The notes: generated from the letters alone by a model not told the origin. A DNA stretch of 64,000 nucleotides from Flavobacterium hibernum (GCF_000832125.1 NZ_JPRK01000009.1:124001-188000), one strand, 5' to 3'; positions 25,724 through 34,856 are shown, counted from the stretch's first letter. Numbers and translations: made by a program.

Positions 25724-26665
25724 TTATTTTTTAACTTCTGTACTATCTTTTGCTTTACTTGCAGTATCATCTTTTTTAGGAGCGGTATCATCTACCCAAA
25801 TTTCTCCTTCTGGTTCTTTTGGATCTTTTGGATTACTTCCTCTAAGAGACAAAATATAACTGGCAACTTTTTGAATTTCTTTTGGTTTCATACCATTGGT
25901 TTTCCAAGAAACCATTCCTTTTCCGTCACGTCCACCATTAGTAATTGTGTGAAAAACGTTTTTAATTCCGCCACCCAAAATCCAATGATCGTCGGTTAAG
26001 TTTGGTCCAATTTGCCCACCACCATCTGCTCTGTGACAAGCTGCGCAATTCATTGCAAAAATTTCTTTACCTGCTGCTAAACTCTCTGGATCAGTTAGTA
26101 AAACAACCGTTTTTTCATCCATTAAATCAGGTGCCGTTTTTAGATATTCATCTACATCAATTTTTGCCTGAGCCATTTCTTTTTTCAATTCAGTTTCCTG
26201 ATCGTCTCCACCAAACAACTCATATTTTGCAACATAGATTACTCCAAAAATGATACAGATATAGAATAAATATACCCACCAAGGCGGCAAATTATTATCT
26301 AACTCTTTAATTCCGTCATAATCATGATCCATTAATAAATCACCTTCTCTTTCTATTGGTTCTGTTTTAGTAAATTTATACATCAAGTCTTTGTACCAAG
26401 TGCTTTCTGTTAAACTCAAACTATTTTCATATTCCAATTTTGCTTTTTCTTCTGGCGACATTAATTGATACATCACTCTATTAACAGCGCTTAATGTAAT
26501 TTCGATCGCAATTAAAATGAATAGAAAAACGATTAAAAATACTGAAACCATTGGGTATTTTATAAAAGCTGGTCTATCGCCTGAATCTATAAAATATTCC
26601 ATCAGAGCAAAAGCGATAAAGAAAATCAGCGGTACTCTTACATATACTGGGAAAAATTTTTTCAT
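25724..26665 (-). CDS. ccoP: cbb3 oxidase subunit CcoP, single haem c site
   Basis: Electron-entry subunit of the cbb3 oxidase. 313 residues with three hydrophobic segments: two at the N-terminus (to about residue 60) and the canonical anchor with PPWWVYLFYICIIFGVIYV near 130. The C-terminal cytochrome domain has only one CxxCH, N206-C207-A-A-C210-H211, and an axial Met candidate in GKGMVSWKT. Classical proteobacterial CcoP has two haem motifs; here the three Cys in the whole protein rule out a second. The Lys/Asp-rich tail is probably periplasmic. Sits one nt after ccoQ. Confidence 0.93.
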   Translation of the reverse strand: MKKFFPVYVRVPLIFFIAFALMEYFIDSGDRPAFIKYPMVSVFLIVFLFILIAIEITLSAVNRVMYQLMSPEEKAKLEYENSLSLTESTWYKDLMYKFTKTEPIEREGDLLMDHDYDGIKELDNNLPPWWVYLFYICIIFGVIYVAKYELFGGDDQETELKKEMAQAKIDVDEYLKTAPDLMDEKTVVLLTDPESLAAGKEIFAMNCAACHRADGGGQIGPNLTDDHWILGGGIKNVFHTITNGGRDGKGMVSWKTNGMKPKEIQKVASYILSLRGSNPKDPKEPEGEIWVDDTAPKKDDTASKAKDSTEVKK

Positions 26666-26666
26666 T

Positions 26667-26861
26667 TTAGTTATCTTTTGAAATTATACTAAGCCCTTCA
26701 TCCAAAGGTATTTCACTCATTTCCTGAATTTTTTCTTTCTTGTATGAGAAAACCCAAAAGCCTAGTCCTACAAAGAAGAAAAAGAATATCAAGAGAGAAA
26801 GTATCGGGTAAATTTCGATACCCGATATAGTCTCCATATTGTGTTTTATTTGTTCGAACAT
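26667..26861 (-). CDS. ccoQ: Small cbb3 oxidase subunit CcoQ-like
   Basis: 64 residues with one membrane helix (PILSLLIFFFFFVGLGFWVF) followed by a short charged tail, as in FixQ/CcoQ, which stabilises the oxidase core with CcoP. Identification rests mainly on position between ccoNO and ccoP and on topology, because the sequence is poorly conserved. A second possible start is Met9, close before the helix. Confidence 0.82.
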   Translation of the reverse strand: MFEQIKHNMETISGIEIYPILSLLIFFFFFVGLGFWVFSYKKEKIQEMSEIPLDEGLSIISKDN

Positions 26862-26868
26862 AATGCTG

Positions 26869-29055
26869 TTATTTAGTAGTTCCCTTTACTTTTATATCAG
26901 TTCCAAGTCTTTGAATGTAGGCAATCAAAGCAACGATTTCTCTTTCATTCATAGGAACGAATTTCTCACCTGTTTCAGCTGCTTTTTTCTTACTAGCTTC
27001 GTAACTTTTTACATAATCAGGATCATTTTCTAAACTCTTTTCGATTGCCATTGCTTGTGCTCTCAATGTTTTTTGAGCATTTGCTACGTCAGCCTCACTA
27101 TAAGGAACTCCAAGCGTAATCATTGCTTGCATTTTCTTTTGAGTTAGAGAAATATCCATTGCTTCATTATCAAATAACCATTTGTAACCTGGCATAATTG
27201 ATCCAGATGAGGTACTTTGTGGATTCCAGAAGTGATTAAAATGCCAATTGTCATTATATTTACCACCTACTCTTAACAAATCTGGTCCTGTACGTTTTGA
27301 ACCCCATAAAAATGGATGATCATATACAAACTCACCCGCTTTAGATTGTGGTCCATAACGTTCAACTTCACTTCTAAACGGACGAACTGACTGTGAGTGA
27401 CAACCTACACAACCTTCTCTGATATATAAATCTCGTCCTTCAAGCTCTAAAGGTGTATATGGTTTAACACTTGAAATTGTCGGAATATTTGATTTTACCA
27501 TAATCGTAGGTACAATTTGAATAATTCCTCCAATTAAAATAGCGATTGTCGCCAGAATTGTTAACTGAATTGGTTTTCTTTCAAGCCATGAGTGAAATTT
27601 TTCTCCACTAAGTCTACTGCTACTAATTCTTTGTAAAGCTGGTGCTTGTGCTAATTCATCTTCAATAGTATCACCTGCTCTAACTGTCATTATGATGTTG
27701 TAAACCAAAGTCAACATACCAATTAAATACAAAGTACCACCAATTGCTCTCATCCAATATAACGGCATAATTGCAGTTACGGTTTCAAGGAAGTTACCGT
27801 AAGTTAAAGTTCCATCAGGATTAAATTGTTTCCACATTGAAGCTTGCTGAAAACCAGCTACATACATTGGTAACGCATATAGAATGATTCCTAAAGTACC
27901 TATCCAAAAGTGGAAATTCGCCAGTTTTTTTGAGAACAATGTACTTTTTGTCATTCGTGGAATTAACCAATAGATAATACCAAAAGACATAAAACCATTC
28001 CAAGCCAAGGCTCCAACGTGAACGTGAGCAATAATCCAGTCTGTATAATGCGCTATAGCATTTACATTTTTAAGAGAAAGCATTGGTCCTTCAAAAGTTG
28101 CCATTCCGTAACCTGTAATCGCTACAACGAAGAATTTTAAAACTGGTTCTTCACGAACTTTATCCCACGCACCTCTTAAAGTTAAAAGTCCGTTGATCAT
28201 ACCTCCCCAAGATGGCGCAATTAACATTACTGAAAATGCTACTCCTAAATTTTGAGCCCAGTTTGGTAAAGCTGAATATAATAAATGGTGTGGTCCTGCC
28301 CAGATATAAATAAATATTAAAGACCAAAAGTGTATAATTGATAATCTATAAGAATATATAGGACGATTGGCTACTTTTGGAATAAAGTAATACATTAATC
28401 CTAAGAATGGTGTGGTCAAGAAAAATGCTACCGCATTATGACCGTACCACCATTGCACTAAAGCATCCTGAACTCCGGCATAAACAGAGTAGCTTTTTAA
28501 AGCCGAAACCGGAATTTCAATATTATTAAAAATATGCAATACAGCTACTGTAACAAATGTTGCCAGGTAAAACCAAATTGCTACATATAAGTGACGTTCT
28601 CTACGACGCAACATTGTACCAATCATGTTAATTCCCATTACAACCCAAATTAACGCTATAGCAATATCAATTGGCCATTCTAACTCAGCATATTCTTTTG
28701 ATGAAGTATATCCTAATGGCAATGTAATTGCTGCCGCAACGATAATGAGCTGCCAACCCCAGAAATGTAAATTGCTCAAAAAATCGCTAAACATTCTGGC
28801 TTTTAGTAATCGCTGTAACGAATAATACATACCCGCAAAAAAGGCATTACCTACAAAGGCAAAAATTACCGCATTGGTGTGTAATGGTCTTAATCGACCG
28901 TAACTAAGCCACGAAATCCCATCTGTGATGTTGGGAAAAAGGTACATAACCGCTAAGGTAAGCCCTACTAACATACCCACAACTCCAAAAAGGATAGTGG
29001 CGTAAATGAATTTTTTTACAATTTTGTTGTCGTAATAAAACTGTTCCATTTCCAT
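26869..29055 (-). CDS. ccoNO: Fused cbb3 oxidase subunits I and II (CcoN-CcoO)
   Basis: Catalytic core of the high-affinity cytochrome c oxidase in the inner membrane. 728 residues. The CcoN part, to about residue 480, has some twelve helices with haem/CuB His residues (for example RPLHTNAVIFAFVGNAFFAG, WWYGHNAVAFFLTTPFLG, WAGPHHLLYSALPNW, DWIIAHVHVGALAWNG). After a linker and one helix the CcoO part carries a single haem c motif C549-V-G-C552-H553 and the axial-Met motif GSIMPGYKWL. The subunits are separate genes in Proteobacteria; the fusion is usual in Bacteroidota. Two nt after ccoS. Confidence 0.96.
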   Translation of the reverse strand: MEMEQFYYDNKIVKKFIYATILFGVVGMLVGLTLAVMYLFPNITDGISWLSYGRLRPLHTNAVIFAFVGNAFFAGMYYSLQRLLKARMFSDFLSNLHFWGWQLIIVAAAITLPLGYTSSKEYAELEWPIDIAIALIWVVMGINMIGTMLRRRERHLYVAIWFYLATFVTVAVLHIFNNIEIPVSALKSYSVYAGVQDALVQWWYGHNAVAFFLTTPFLGLMYYFIPKVANRPIYSYRLSIIHFWSLIFIYIWAGPHHLLYSALPNWAQNLGVAFSVMLIAPSWGGMINGLLTLRGAWDKVREEPVLKFFVVAITGYGMATFEGPMLSLKNVNAIAHYTDWIIAHVHVGALAWNGFMSFGIIYWLIPRMTKSTLFSKKLANFHFWIGTLGIILYALPMYVAGFQQASMWKQFNPDGTLTYGNFLETVTAIMPLYWMRAIGGTLYLIGMLTLVYNIIMTVRAGDTIEDELAQAPALQRISSSRLSGEKFHSWLERKPIQLTILATIAILIGGIIQIVPTIMVKSNIPTISSVKPYTPLELEGRDLYIREGCVGCHSQSVRPFRSEVERYGPQSKAGEFVYDHPFLWGSKRTGPDLLRVGGKYNDNWHFNHFWNPQSTSSGSIMPGYKWLFDNEAMDISLTQKKMQAMITLGVPYSEADVANAQKTLRAQAMAIEKSLENDPDYVKSYEASKKKAAETGEKFVPMNEREIVALIAYIQRLGTDIKVKGTTK

Positions 29056-29057
29056 AA

Positions 29058-29249
29058 TTATACTTGTTTTTCTTCGGTTGGTGAATTATTATTCTGGGGA
29101 GTAATTTTGGTCTCATCGTCAAAAAGCATTCTGACTGAAGGTGTATAATCGTCGTCGTATTGTCCAGATTTGACAGCTACTATAAAAGCAATAAAGAAAC
29201 CTATTGCTACGAAAATACTTACTGAAATTAATAGATAAATAACACTCAT
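29058..29249 (-). CDS. ccoS: cbb3 oxidase maturation protein CcoS
   Basis: 63 residues with one membrane helix (VIYLLISVSIFVAIGFFIAFIV trimmed here to its core SVSIFVAIGFFIAF) and the typical motif GQYDDDYTPSVRMLFDDE. CcoS is needed for inserting cofactors into the oxidase. First gene of the operon, immediately downstream of the promoter at 29268-29312. Confidence 0.92.
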   Translation of the reverse strand: MSVIYLLISVSIFVAIGFFIAFIVAVKSGQYDDDYTPSVRMLFDDETKITPQNNNSPTEEKQV

Positions 29250-29267
29250 ACCTTAAATTTATGTTAA

Positions 29268-29312
29268 CAAAATTACTTAGTTACTAGTTGTTAAAATATG
29301 ATAATTATCATA
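29268..29312 (-). promoter_or_regulatory. cco operon promoter with perfect FNR-like palindrome
   Basis: A perfect 16-bp palindrome TATGATAATTATCATA at 29297-29312 (centre 29304.5). On the minus strand an exact -7 box TAATTTTG covers 29275-29268 (centre 29271.5), again 33 bp away. It lies between the end of ccoI and the start of ccoS, so it drives the oxidase operon separately from ccoI. Confidence 0.78.
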
Positions 29313-29364
29313 GTCGAAGTCTTTAGTTAAATTTATAAAAAAATAACCTTTAAATTATTTATAA

Positions 29365-31752
29365 TCACTCTAAACTACTGTTGCTGAAATAATTAGACAT
29401 TATCGTTACAAAACTCACTATTGTAATAGTGCTTAAAGGCATGATAATAGCCGCTACTAAAGGAAGTAAATTGCCTGTAATTGCGAAAGAAAGTCCTACA
29501 ACATTGTAAAGCAATGATAAGACAAAACTCATTTTGATTATTGTAATGGACTTGCGAGATAATTTTAAAAAGTAATTTAATCTCGAAAACTCACTTGCAT
29601 CTAATATTGCATCGCAAGCAGGCGAAAAAACATTGACATTTTCAGAAATAGAAATTCCAACATTACTTTGTGCGAGTGCTCCAGCGTCGTTTAATCCATC
29701 TCCAACCATCATTACATTCTGACCTTTGTCTTGTAGGTTTTTAATGAATTGAAGTTTTTGCTCCGGTTTCTGATTAAAAACAAGCTCGGTGTTCCTGGGC
29801 AAAATAGCCTCTAGATTTGCCCTTTCGCCATCATTGTCACCGGAAAGTACTTTTATCTGATAATCTTTACTTAGAGTTGCAAATAATTTTTCTATACCTT
29901 CTCTATATTGATTTTGGAACGTAAACTTTCCATAATAAATATCATTAATTCTAATGTGTAGACTTGTTTTTTCGATTTCTGATGAATCTGCTACTTGACT
30001 TTCGACAAACTCCGCAGATCCTATCTTAATTGTTTTATCACCAGAAAAAGCATAAATTCCTTTTCCGGTAATCTCTTGAAAATCATCAATTTTAATTCTA
30101 TTGGATTCAGGCAAAAAATCATATAACATACGGCTTAAAGGATGATTCGAAGCGCGAAGGACATTTTTTATAAGAATATAATTTTCATCAGAAAGCACAT
30201 TCCCTTCATACATTATATTTGATTTTTTGTTGGTTGTAATTGTTCCTGTTTTATCAAAAACTATAGTATCTACTTTTGCCAATTGCTCTATAACTAAAGC
30301 ATTTTTAAGATACATTTTCTGCTTGCCCATAATCCTCAAAATGTTACCAAAAGTAAATGGAGCTGTAAGCGCCAGCGCACAGGGACATGCTACAATTAAA
30401 ACTGCTGTAAAAACATTAAAAGCAATATTTGCGTCAATAGATACCCAATAACCAAAACCTGCAACAGAGATCAACAATAATATTGGCGTAAAATAACGAC
30501 TAATTTTATCTGTGATTGTTTTGTGTTTTTGCTCTACATTTTTCTGAAAAACTTCATTGCTCCACAATTGTGTTAAGTAACTTTGAGAAACAGAATGCAA
30601 TACTTCCATTTCGATAACTTTTCCTATTTGTTTTCCCCCAGCAAAAACTTTATCTCCAGACTTCTTAGTAATTGGTACTGCTTCTCCAGTCACAAAACTG
30701 TAATCAATTTCAGCTTTTTCACTAATCAAAATTCCATCCACCGGAATTAGTTCTTGATTTCTAATTAGCAATCTATTGCCTTTTTGAACATCATAAATAG
30801 GCACACTTTCTTCGGATGTATCAGAATTAATTCTTGTTACTGCTATTGGAAAATAAGATTTAAAATCACGCTCAAAACTTAAAAAACTATAGGTTTTTAT
30901 TTGAAACATTTTTCCGAGTAACATAAAGAAAACCAACCCCGTTAAACTATCAAAAAAACCAGATCCATAGTTCATTACTATATCAAAAGTACTACGCACA
31001 AACATGACGATAATTCCCAAAGCAATTGGTATATCAATATTTAACATACCCGATTTTATACTTTTGTAAGCAGAAACATAATAACCACTTGCCGAATATA
31101 AAAAACTAGGCAATGCCAGAATAAATATCAGGATTCTAAAAAATGGTTTATAATTGTCTAACCAAAATTCTTTGATTTCAAAATACTCAGGAAATGAAAG
31201 CAACATAATATTTCCAAAGCAAAAGAAAGCGACTCCTAATTTATAAGTCAAACTTCTATCAACATTATTTTTTCCTGATTCGTAATTCTCTAAACTTATA
31301 TAAGGTTCATAACCTATTGAACTTAATGAGTAAACAATAGTTTTTAATGAAACGATATCTGTATTAAAGGTAATTCGAACTCTTTTTTCTGGAAAATTAA
31401 CTTGAGAAGTACTTATTCCCGGCTGAATTCGGTTTAGATTTTCCAGAATCCATATACATGAACTACAATGAATATGAGGAATATTTAATGATACAATTGC
31501 GGTATTCCCTTCTTGAAATTCTAAAACTTTTGATAAGATAGCTTCATTGTCCAGAAAATCATATTTTCCTTTTATGTCTTGAGGAGTTGCACCGGGAGAT
31601 TTTTCAAAATCATAATAACAGGTTAGATCATGAAGACTAAAAATTTCATAAACGGTTTTGCAGCCCGCACAACAAAACTTTTTTTCATCAAAATTGATTT
31701 CTTCATTTTTAGGAATGGTAAGTCCACAATGAAAACAACTCTGCTCACTCAT
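29365..31752 (-). CDS. ccoI: Copper-transporting P1B ATPase CcoI/FixI
   Basis: Copper-exporting ATPase that supplies the cbb3 oxidase. 795 residues: an N-terminal Cys-rich domain (C6, C9, then FCCAGC near 27-31), a heavy-metal-associated domain with C96-S-S-C99, about eight helices, the E1 actuator TGEAVPITK, the transport motif C456-P-C458, phosphorylation D500 in DKTGT, H537 in SNHPLS, and the hinge GDGLNDAGAL. The N-terminal zinc-finger-like block and HMA order match FixI. Its own promoter carries an FNR-like site. Confidence 0.95.
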   Translation of the reverse strand: MSEQSCFHCGLTIPKNEEINFDEKKFCCAGCKTVYEIFSLHDLTCYYDFEKSPGATPQDIKGKYDFLDNEAILSKVLEFQEGNTAIVSLNIPHIHCSSCIWILENLNRIQPGISTSQVNFPEKRVRITFNTDIVSLKTIVYSLSSIGYEPYISLENYESGKNNVDRSLTYKLGVAFFCFGNIMLLSFPEYFEIKEFWLDNYKPFFRILIFILALPSFLYSASGYYVSAYKSIKSGMLNIDIPIALGIIVMFVRSTFDIVMNYGSGFFDSLTGLVFFMLLGKMFQIKTYSFLSFERDFKSYFPIAVTRINSDTSEESVPIYDVQKGNRLLIRNQELIPVDGILISEKAEIDYSFVTGEAVPITKKSGDKVFAGGKQIGKVIEMEVLHSVSQSYLTQLWSNEVFQKNVEQKHKTITDKISRYFTPILLLISVAGFGYWVSIDANIAFNVFTAVLIVACPCALALTAPFTFGNILRIMGKQKMYLKNALVIEQLAKVDTIVFDKTGTITTNKKSNIMYEGNVLSDENYILIKNVLRASNHPLSRMLYDFLPESNRIKIDDFQEITGKGIYAFSGDKTIKIGSAEFVESQVADSSEIEKTSLHIRINDIYYGKFTFQNQYREGIEKLFATLSKDYQIKVLSGDNDGERANLEAILPRNTELVFNQKPEQKLQFIKNLQDKGQNVMMVGDGLNDAGALAQSNVGISISENVNVFSPACDAILDASEFSRLNYFLKLSRKSITIIKMSFVLSLLYNVVGLSFAITGNLLPLVAAIIMPLSTITIVSFVTIMSNYFSNSSLE

Positions 31753-31775
31753 AATTTGTTTCTTTTTTAATGTAA

Positions 31776-31820
31776 CAAATATTCAAAATAAGTCCCGACT
31801 TTTAATATGACATTTATCAT
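31776..31820 (-). promoter_or_regulatory. ccoI promoter with FNR-like site
   Basis: ATGACATTTATCAT at 31807-31820 (centre 31813.5). On the minus strand AATATTTG at 31783-31776 is one mismatch from the -7 consensus and lies 34 bp away. The site is over 100 bp from the fnr-like promoter, so ccoI is the likely target. Confidence 0.58.
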
Positions 31821-31931
31821 AGTATAATTAAATCGAATTCTAATTTAATGAAATAAAACAGGCAAAAATCAACATTACATTTTTTATCTCTTTTTTCAGT
31901 AATAATAGCACCTTGGAAAGCGAATATTCCT

Positions 31932-31939
31932 TAATTTTG
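31932..31939 (+). promoter_or_regulatory. -7 box TAATTTTG for the FNR-like gene
   Basis: Exact consensus 16 nt before the ATG at 31956; implies a leader of about ten nt. Confidence 0.6.
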
Positions 31940-31955
31940 CAGTAAATTTTTTGCT

Positions 31956-32636
31956 ATGAATAAATGTGACCAATGTATCGTACGCCAACTTTCCTCTCTT
32001 AAAGCTCTCAATAAAGATGAAGTTGTAAAATTGGCAAGTAGCAAAACAACTTACACGATTAAGAAAGGCGAGGCTATTTTTGAAGAAGGCGAAGTGACCA
32101 ATGGTGTTTTTTGTGTAAAAGATGGCGTTGGAAAACTTTCAAAATTAAGTGCAAACGGTAAAGATCAAATTGTAAAACTGGTAAAATCCGGAGAACTTTT
32201 GGGTCAGCGCTCAATGATTAGTAATGAGCCTGCAAACTTATCGGCTAAAGCTATTGCCGATATGGAAGTTTGTTTTATTCCAAAAAGCGAAATCATTCAC
32301 TTTTTTAATAACAACAATCAATTCTCTATGAATTTGATGCAATCTGTTTGTGAAGACTTAAAAGAATCTGAAAACGATAAAATTGCCTTAGTTCAAAAAA
32401 CTGTAAAACAGCGTTTAGCAGAAACTTTATTACATCTATATGATGCTTTTGGGGAAACTGCCGATAAAACACTAAAAGTGCAACTAACCAGAGAAGAACT
32501 GGCTGGTATAATTGGTACTGCCACAGAAAGTTGCATCAGACTATTATCTGACTTTAACAAACTTGAACTGATAGAGTTAGTTGGTAAAAAAATTAAACTT
32601 AAAGATATTAAAGCATTAAAAAAACTGGCTGAATAA
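31956..32636 (+). CDS. Crp/FNR family regulator with partial FNR cysteine set
   Basis: 226 residues: cyclic-nucleotide-like sensor barrel, dimer helix (NDKIALVQKTVKQRLAETLL) and winged helix. Aligned to E. coli FNR, C4 and C7 match C20 and C23, C106 (MEVCFIPK) matches C122, but S13 replaces C29. Other FNRs bind Fe-S with a non-Cys fourth ligand, so oxygen sensing remains possible. In the recognition helix (ATESCIRLLSDF) E191 and R195 match FNR E209 and R213; I194 replaces S212. Divergent from ccoI and beside the oxidase genes. The predicted targets are the TGAy-N4-rTCA sites described here. Confidence 0.9.
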   Translation: MNKCDQCIVRQLSSLKALNKDEVVKLASSKTTYTIKKGEAIFEEGEVTNGVFCVKDGVGKLSKLSANGKDQIVKLVKSGELLGQRSMISNEPANLSAKAIADMEVCFIPKSEIIHFFNNNNQFSMNLMQSVCEDLKESENDKIALVQKTVKQRLAETLLHLYDAFGETADKTLKVQLTREELAGIIGTATESCIRLLSDFNKLELIELVGKKIKLKDIKALKKLAE

Positions 32637-33407
32637 TTACAGTTTTTTTGCTTCGTTCCAAAATACATCCATTTCGGCCAAAGTCATATCCATCAAAGGT
32701 TTTCCTAATTCTCCAGCTTTACTTTCCAGATATTGAAAACGCTTAATGAATTTTTTATTGGTACGCTCTAATGCATCTTCCGGATTAACATTTAGAAATC
32801 GGGCATAATTAATCATCGAGAACAAAACATCGCCAAATTCGGCCTCAATTTTATCCTGATCACCTGATTTTACTTCTACTTGCAATTCTTCTAATTCTTC
32901 TTGTACTTTATCCCAAACTTGGTGTGGTTCTTCCCAATCAAAACCAACTCCTTTTACTTTATCCTGAATTCGGCTTGCTTTTACTAATGCAGGTAAACTT
33001 CTTGGAACTCCTTCAAGAACAGATTTTTTACCCTCTTTTAGTTTCAGTTTTTCCCAATTTTGTTTTACTTCTTCCTCATCTTTAACAACGGTATCACTGT
33101 AAATATGCGGGTGACGGTGAATTAATTTATCACAGATTTCATTACAAACATCGGCCATATCAAAATCGTTGGTTTCGGAACCAATTTTTGCATAAAAAAC
33201 GATATGCAATAGTAAATCTCCTAGCTCTTTTTTGATTTCATTCAAGTCATTATCTAAAATAGCGTCTCCTAATTCATAAGTTTCTTCAATGGTAAGATGT
33301 CTCAGGGTTTGCAAAGTTTGCTTTTTATCCCACGGACATTGCTCACGAAGCTCATCCATGATAATTAATAATCTTTCGAAAGCCTTAATTTGAAGTTCTT
33401 TACTCAT
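32637..33407 (-). CDS. mazG: Nucleoside triphosphate pyrophosphohydrolase
   Basis: Hydrolyses (d)NTPs to monophosphate and pyrophosphate, house-cleaning abnormal nucleotides. The start at 33407 gives 256 residues beginning SKELQIKAFERLLIIMDELR; upstream in-frame residues to 33464 overlap a hairpin region and are not family-like. Two tandem MazG domains are visible: EETYELGDAIL with IKKELGDLLLH in the first, and EELEELQVEVK with EAEFGDVLFSMIN in the second. RECPWDKKQT-type motif appears as QCPWDKKQT. The stop is directly against that of the FNR-like gene (convergent, no gap). Confidence 0.94.
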   Translation of the reverse strand: MSKELQIKAFERLLIIMDELREQCPWDKKQTLQTLRHLTIEETYELGDAILDNDLNEIKKELGDLLLHIVFYAKIGSETNDFDMADVCNEICDKLIHRHPHIYSDTVVKDEEEVKQNWEKLKLKEGKKSVLEGVPRSLPALVKASRIQDKVKGVGFDWEEPHQVWDKVQEELEELQVEVKSGDQDKIEAEFGDVLFSMINYARFLNVNPEDALERTNKKFIKRFQYLESKAGELGKPLMDMTLAEMDVFWNEAKKL

Positions 33408-33451
33408 TTTATGAAGTTTTATTTGGATTGCAAACAGATTTGTAAAAGTAA

Positions 33452-33485
33452 AAAATCCTGTCAAGAAAACATCTTAACAGGATTA
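33452..33485 (-). terminator. Terminator after the DUF5606 gene
   Basis: AATCCTGT (33454-33461) pairs with ACAGGATT (33477-33484). On the minus strand it is followed by six T. It partly isolates mazG from the upstream genes. Confidence 0.8.
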
Positions 33486-33508
33486 ATATATTTGAATATA
33501 GCGAACTA

Positions 33509-33994
33509 CTATTCTTCTTTTTTAGCTTTTACTTTTTTAGCAGCTGGAGCTTTTTTTGGTTTCTCTTCTGCAACAGGAGCTTCTTCAGCAGCTTCAGCAG
33601 CAGCTGGAGCCAAATCTGTAACTAAACCTTTTGCCTGAAGTGTGTTGTACCAGTTTAATACCTTTTTGATATCAGAAGGATATACTCTTTCTTCGTCATA
33701 ATCAGGTAAAATTTCTTTAAAGTAAGCTGCCAATGTAGCGTTGTCTTCTTTATGAGAAATAGCTTGTCCCTTATTTTCTTTAGTTGCAATACGTTGCATT
33801 ACTTCAGTCAATGGTTTTTCGCCGTCGTAAGTATAAATTGAAATTTCTGATAATAAACTTACATTACTTTTTAAGTTTACTGTAATTTTTTTTCCGTCTA
33901 ATAATGATTCTGCCACAAAACCTGTACGAGTTTGTACTTTCAATACATATAAACCTGGTTTCCCAGAAATGGCTAAAATTTTCTCTAAATTCAT
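33509..33994 (-). CDS. DUF5606 family protein
   Basis: 161 residues; start MNLEKILAISGKPGLYVLK is characteristic of a Bacteroidota-specific family, DUF5606. The N-terminal half is beta-rich; a helical part follows (IKKVLNWYNTLQAKG), then a low-complexity Ala/Glu/Lys tail from about residue 127 (AAAEAAEEAPVAEEKPKK). Cytosolic. Function unknown. The order def, DUF5606, mazG is retained as I remember it from other Flavobacterium genomes. Confidence 0.85.
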   Translation of the reverse strand: MNLEKILAISGKPGLYVLKVQTRTGFVAESLLDGKKITVNLKSNVSLLSEISIYTYDGEKPLTEVMQRIATKENKGQAISHKEDNATLAAYFKEILPDYDEERVYPSDIKKVLNWYNTLQAKGLVTDLAPAAAEAAEEAPVAEEKPKKAPAAKKVKAKKEE

Positions 33995-34065
33995 GTTTAT
34001 TAAAATTAGTATTAAGAATTTGATTTATTATATTTTGATGATTCTAAATTTATACTTTAGAATGC

Positions 34066-34656
34066 TTATCTCCCTTTTTTAGCAGCAGCAAATTTCATTC
34101 TATATTCTTGAAAAGTCTTGCCTTCTGTAATATTTTTTAATTTCTTTTGAATCAAACGCTTTTTCAAAGAAGATATTTTGTCTGTGAATAAAACGCCTTC
34201 GATATGGTCGTATTCGTGTTGAATAACTCTTGCAATCAAACCGTCAAAAACTTCTGTTTTCATTACAAAATCTTCCTCACAATATTCGATTGTTACAGTT
34301 GGCTTTCTGTAAACATCTTCGCGAACGTCTGGAATACTCAAACAACCTTCGTTAAAACTCCACTCTTCACCTTCTTCTTTAACAATTTTAGCATTGATAA
34401 AAGTTTTTTTGAAACCTTTTAAATCTTTTTGCTCTTCTGACGGTAAATCGTCATCATCACTAAAAGGAGTTGTATCAATAACAAACAAACGAATTGGCAT
34501 ACCCACTTGAGGTGCAGCTAGTCCTACTCCGTAAGCGTTGTACATGGTCTCATACATGTTTGCTATTGTTTCTTTTAAGTTTGGGTAATCTGGCGTAATT
34601 GCCTCGCCCACTTTTCTTAAAACAGGATCACCATATCCTACAATTGGTAAAATCAT
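34066..34656 (-). CDS. def: Peptide deformylase
   Basis: Removes the formyl group from the N-terminal Met of new proteins. 196 residues with the three canonical motifs: GVGLAAPQVG, EGCLSIPD (metal-binding Cys) and QHEYDHIEG (two metal His and catalytic Glu). The insertion DTTPFSDDDDLPSEEQKDL before motif 2 is common in Bacteroidota. Immediately upstream of the DUF5606 gene on the same strand. Confidence 0.96.
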   Translation of the reverse strand: MILPIVGYGDPVLRKVGEAITPDYPNLKETIANMYETMYNAYGVGLAAPQVGMPIRLFVIDTTPFSDDDDLPSEEQKDLKGFKKTFINAKIVKEEGEEWSFNEGCLSIPDVREDVYRKPTVTIEYCEEDFVMKTEVFDGLIARVIQHEYDHIEGVLFTDKISSLKKRLIQKKLKNITEGKTFQEYRMKFAAAKKGR

Positions 34657-34831
34657 TTGTATTATTTTAATGTATTATCTACTGAAAACCCTGAATTTAT
34701 TTCTATTAATTCAGCTGGCAAAAATAGTAAAAAATAGTCAATGAATAATTCTAAAGCCATATTATATGTCATTTTTTGCTTTAGCTCTAAAAACTCATCT
34801 ATAATTATGCCAAATTAATTCGTACAATTCG

Positions 34832-34839
34832 TACTTTTG
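34832..34839 (+). promoter_or_regulatory. -7 box TACTTTTG for the FUSC gene
   Basis: Exact consensus 17 nt before the ATG at 34857. Confidence 0.6.
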
Positions 34840-34856
34840 TTTATAAACCTTACTAT

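Noticed and set aside
25724..26665. A second haem c motif in CcoP
   Set aside because: No other CxxCH in the frame; only three cysteines in total.
33390..33638. 82-codon plus-strand ORF
   Set aside because: It is the antisense of the Ala/Glu/Lys-rich tail of the DUF5606 gene and of a terminator.
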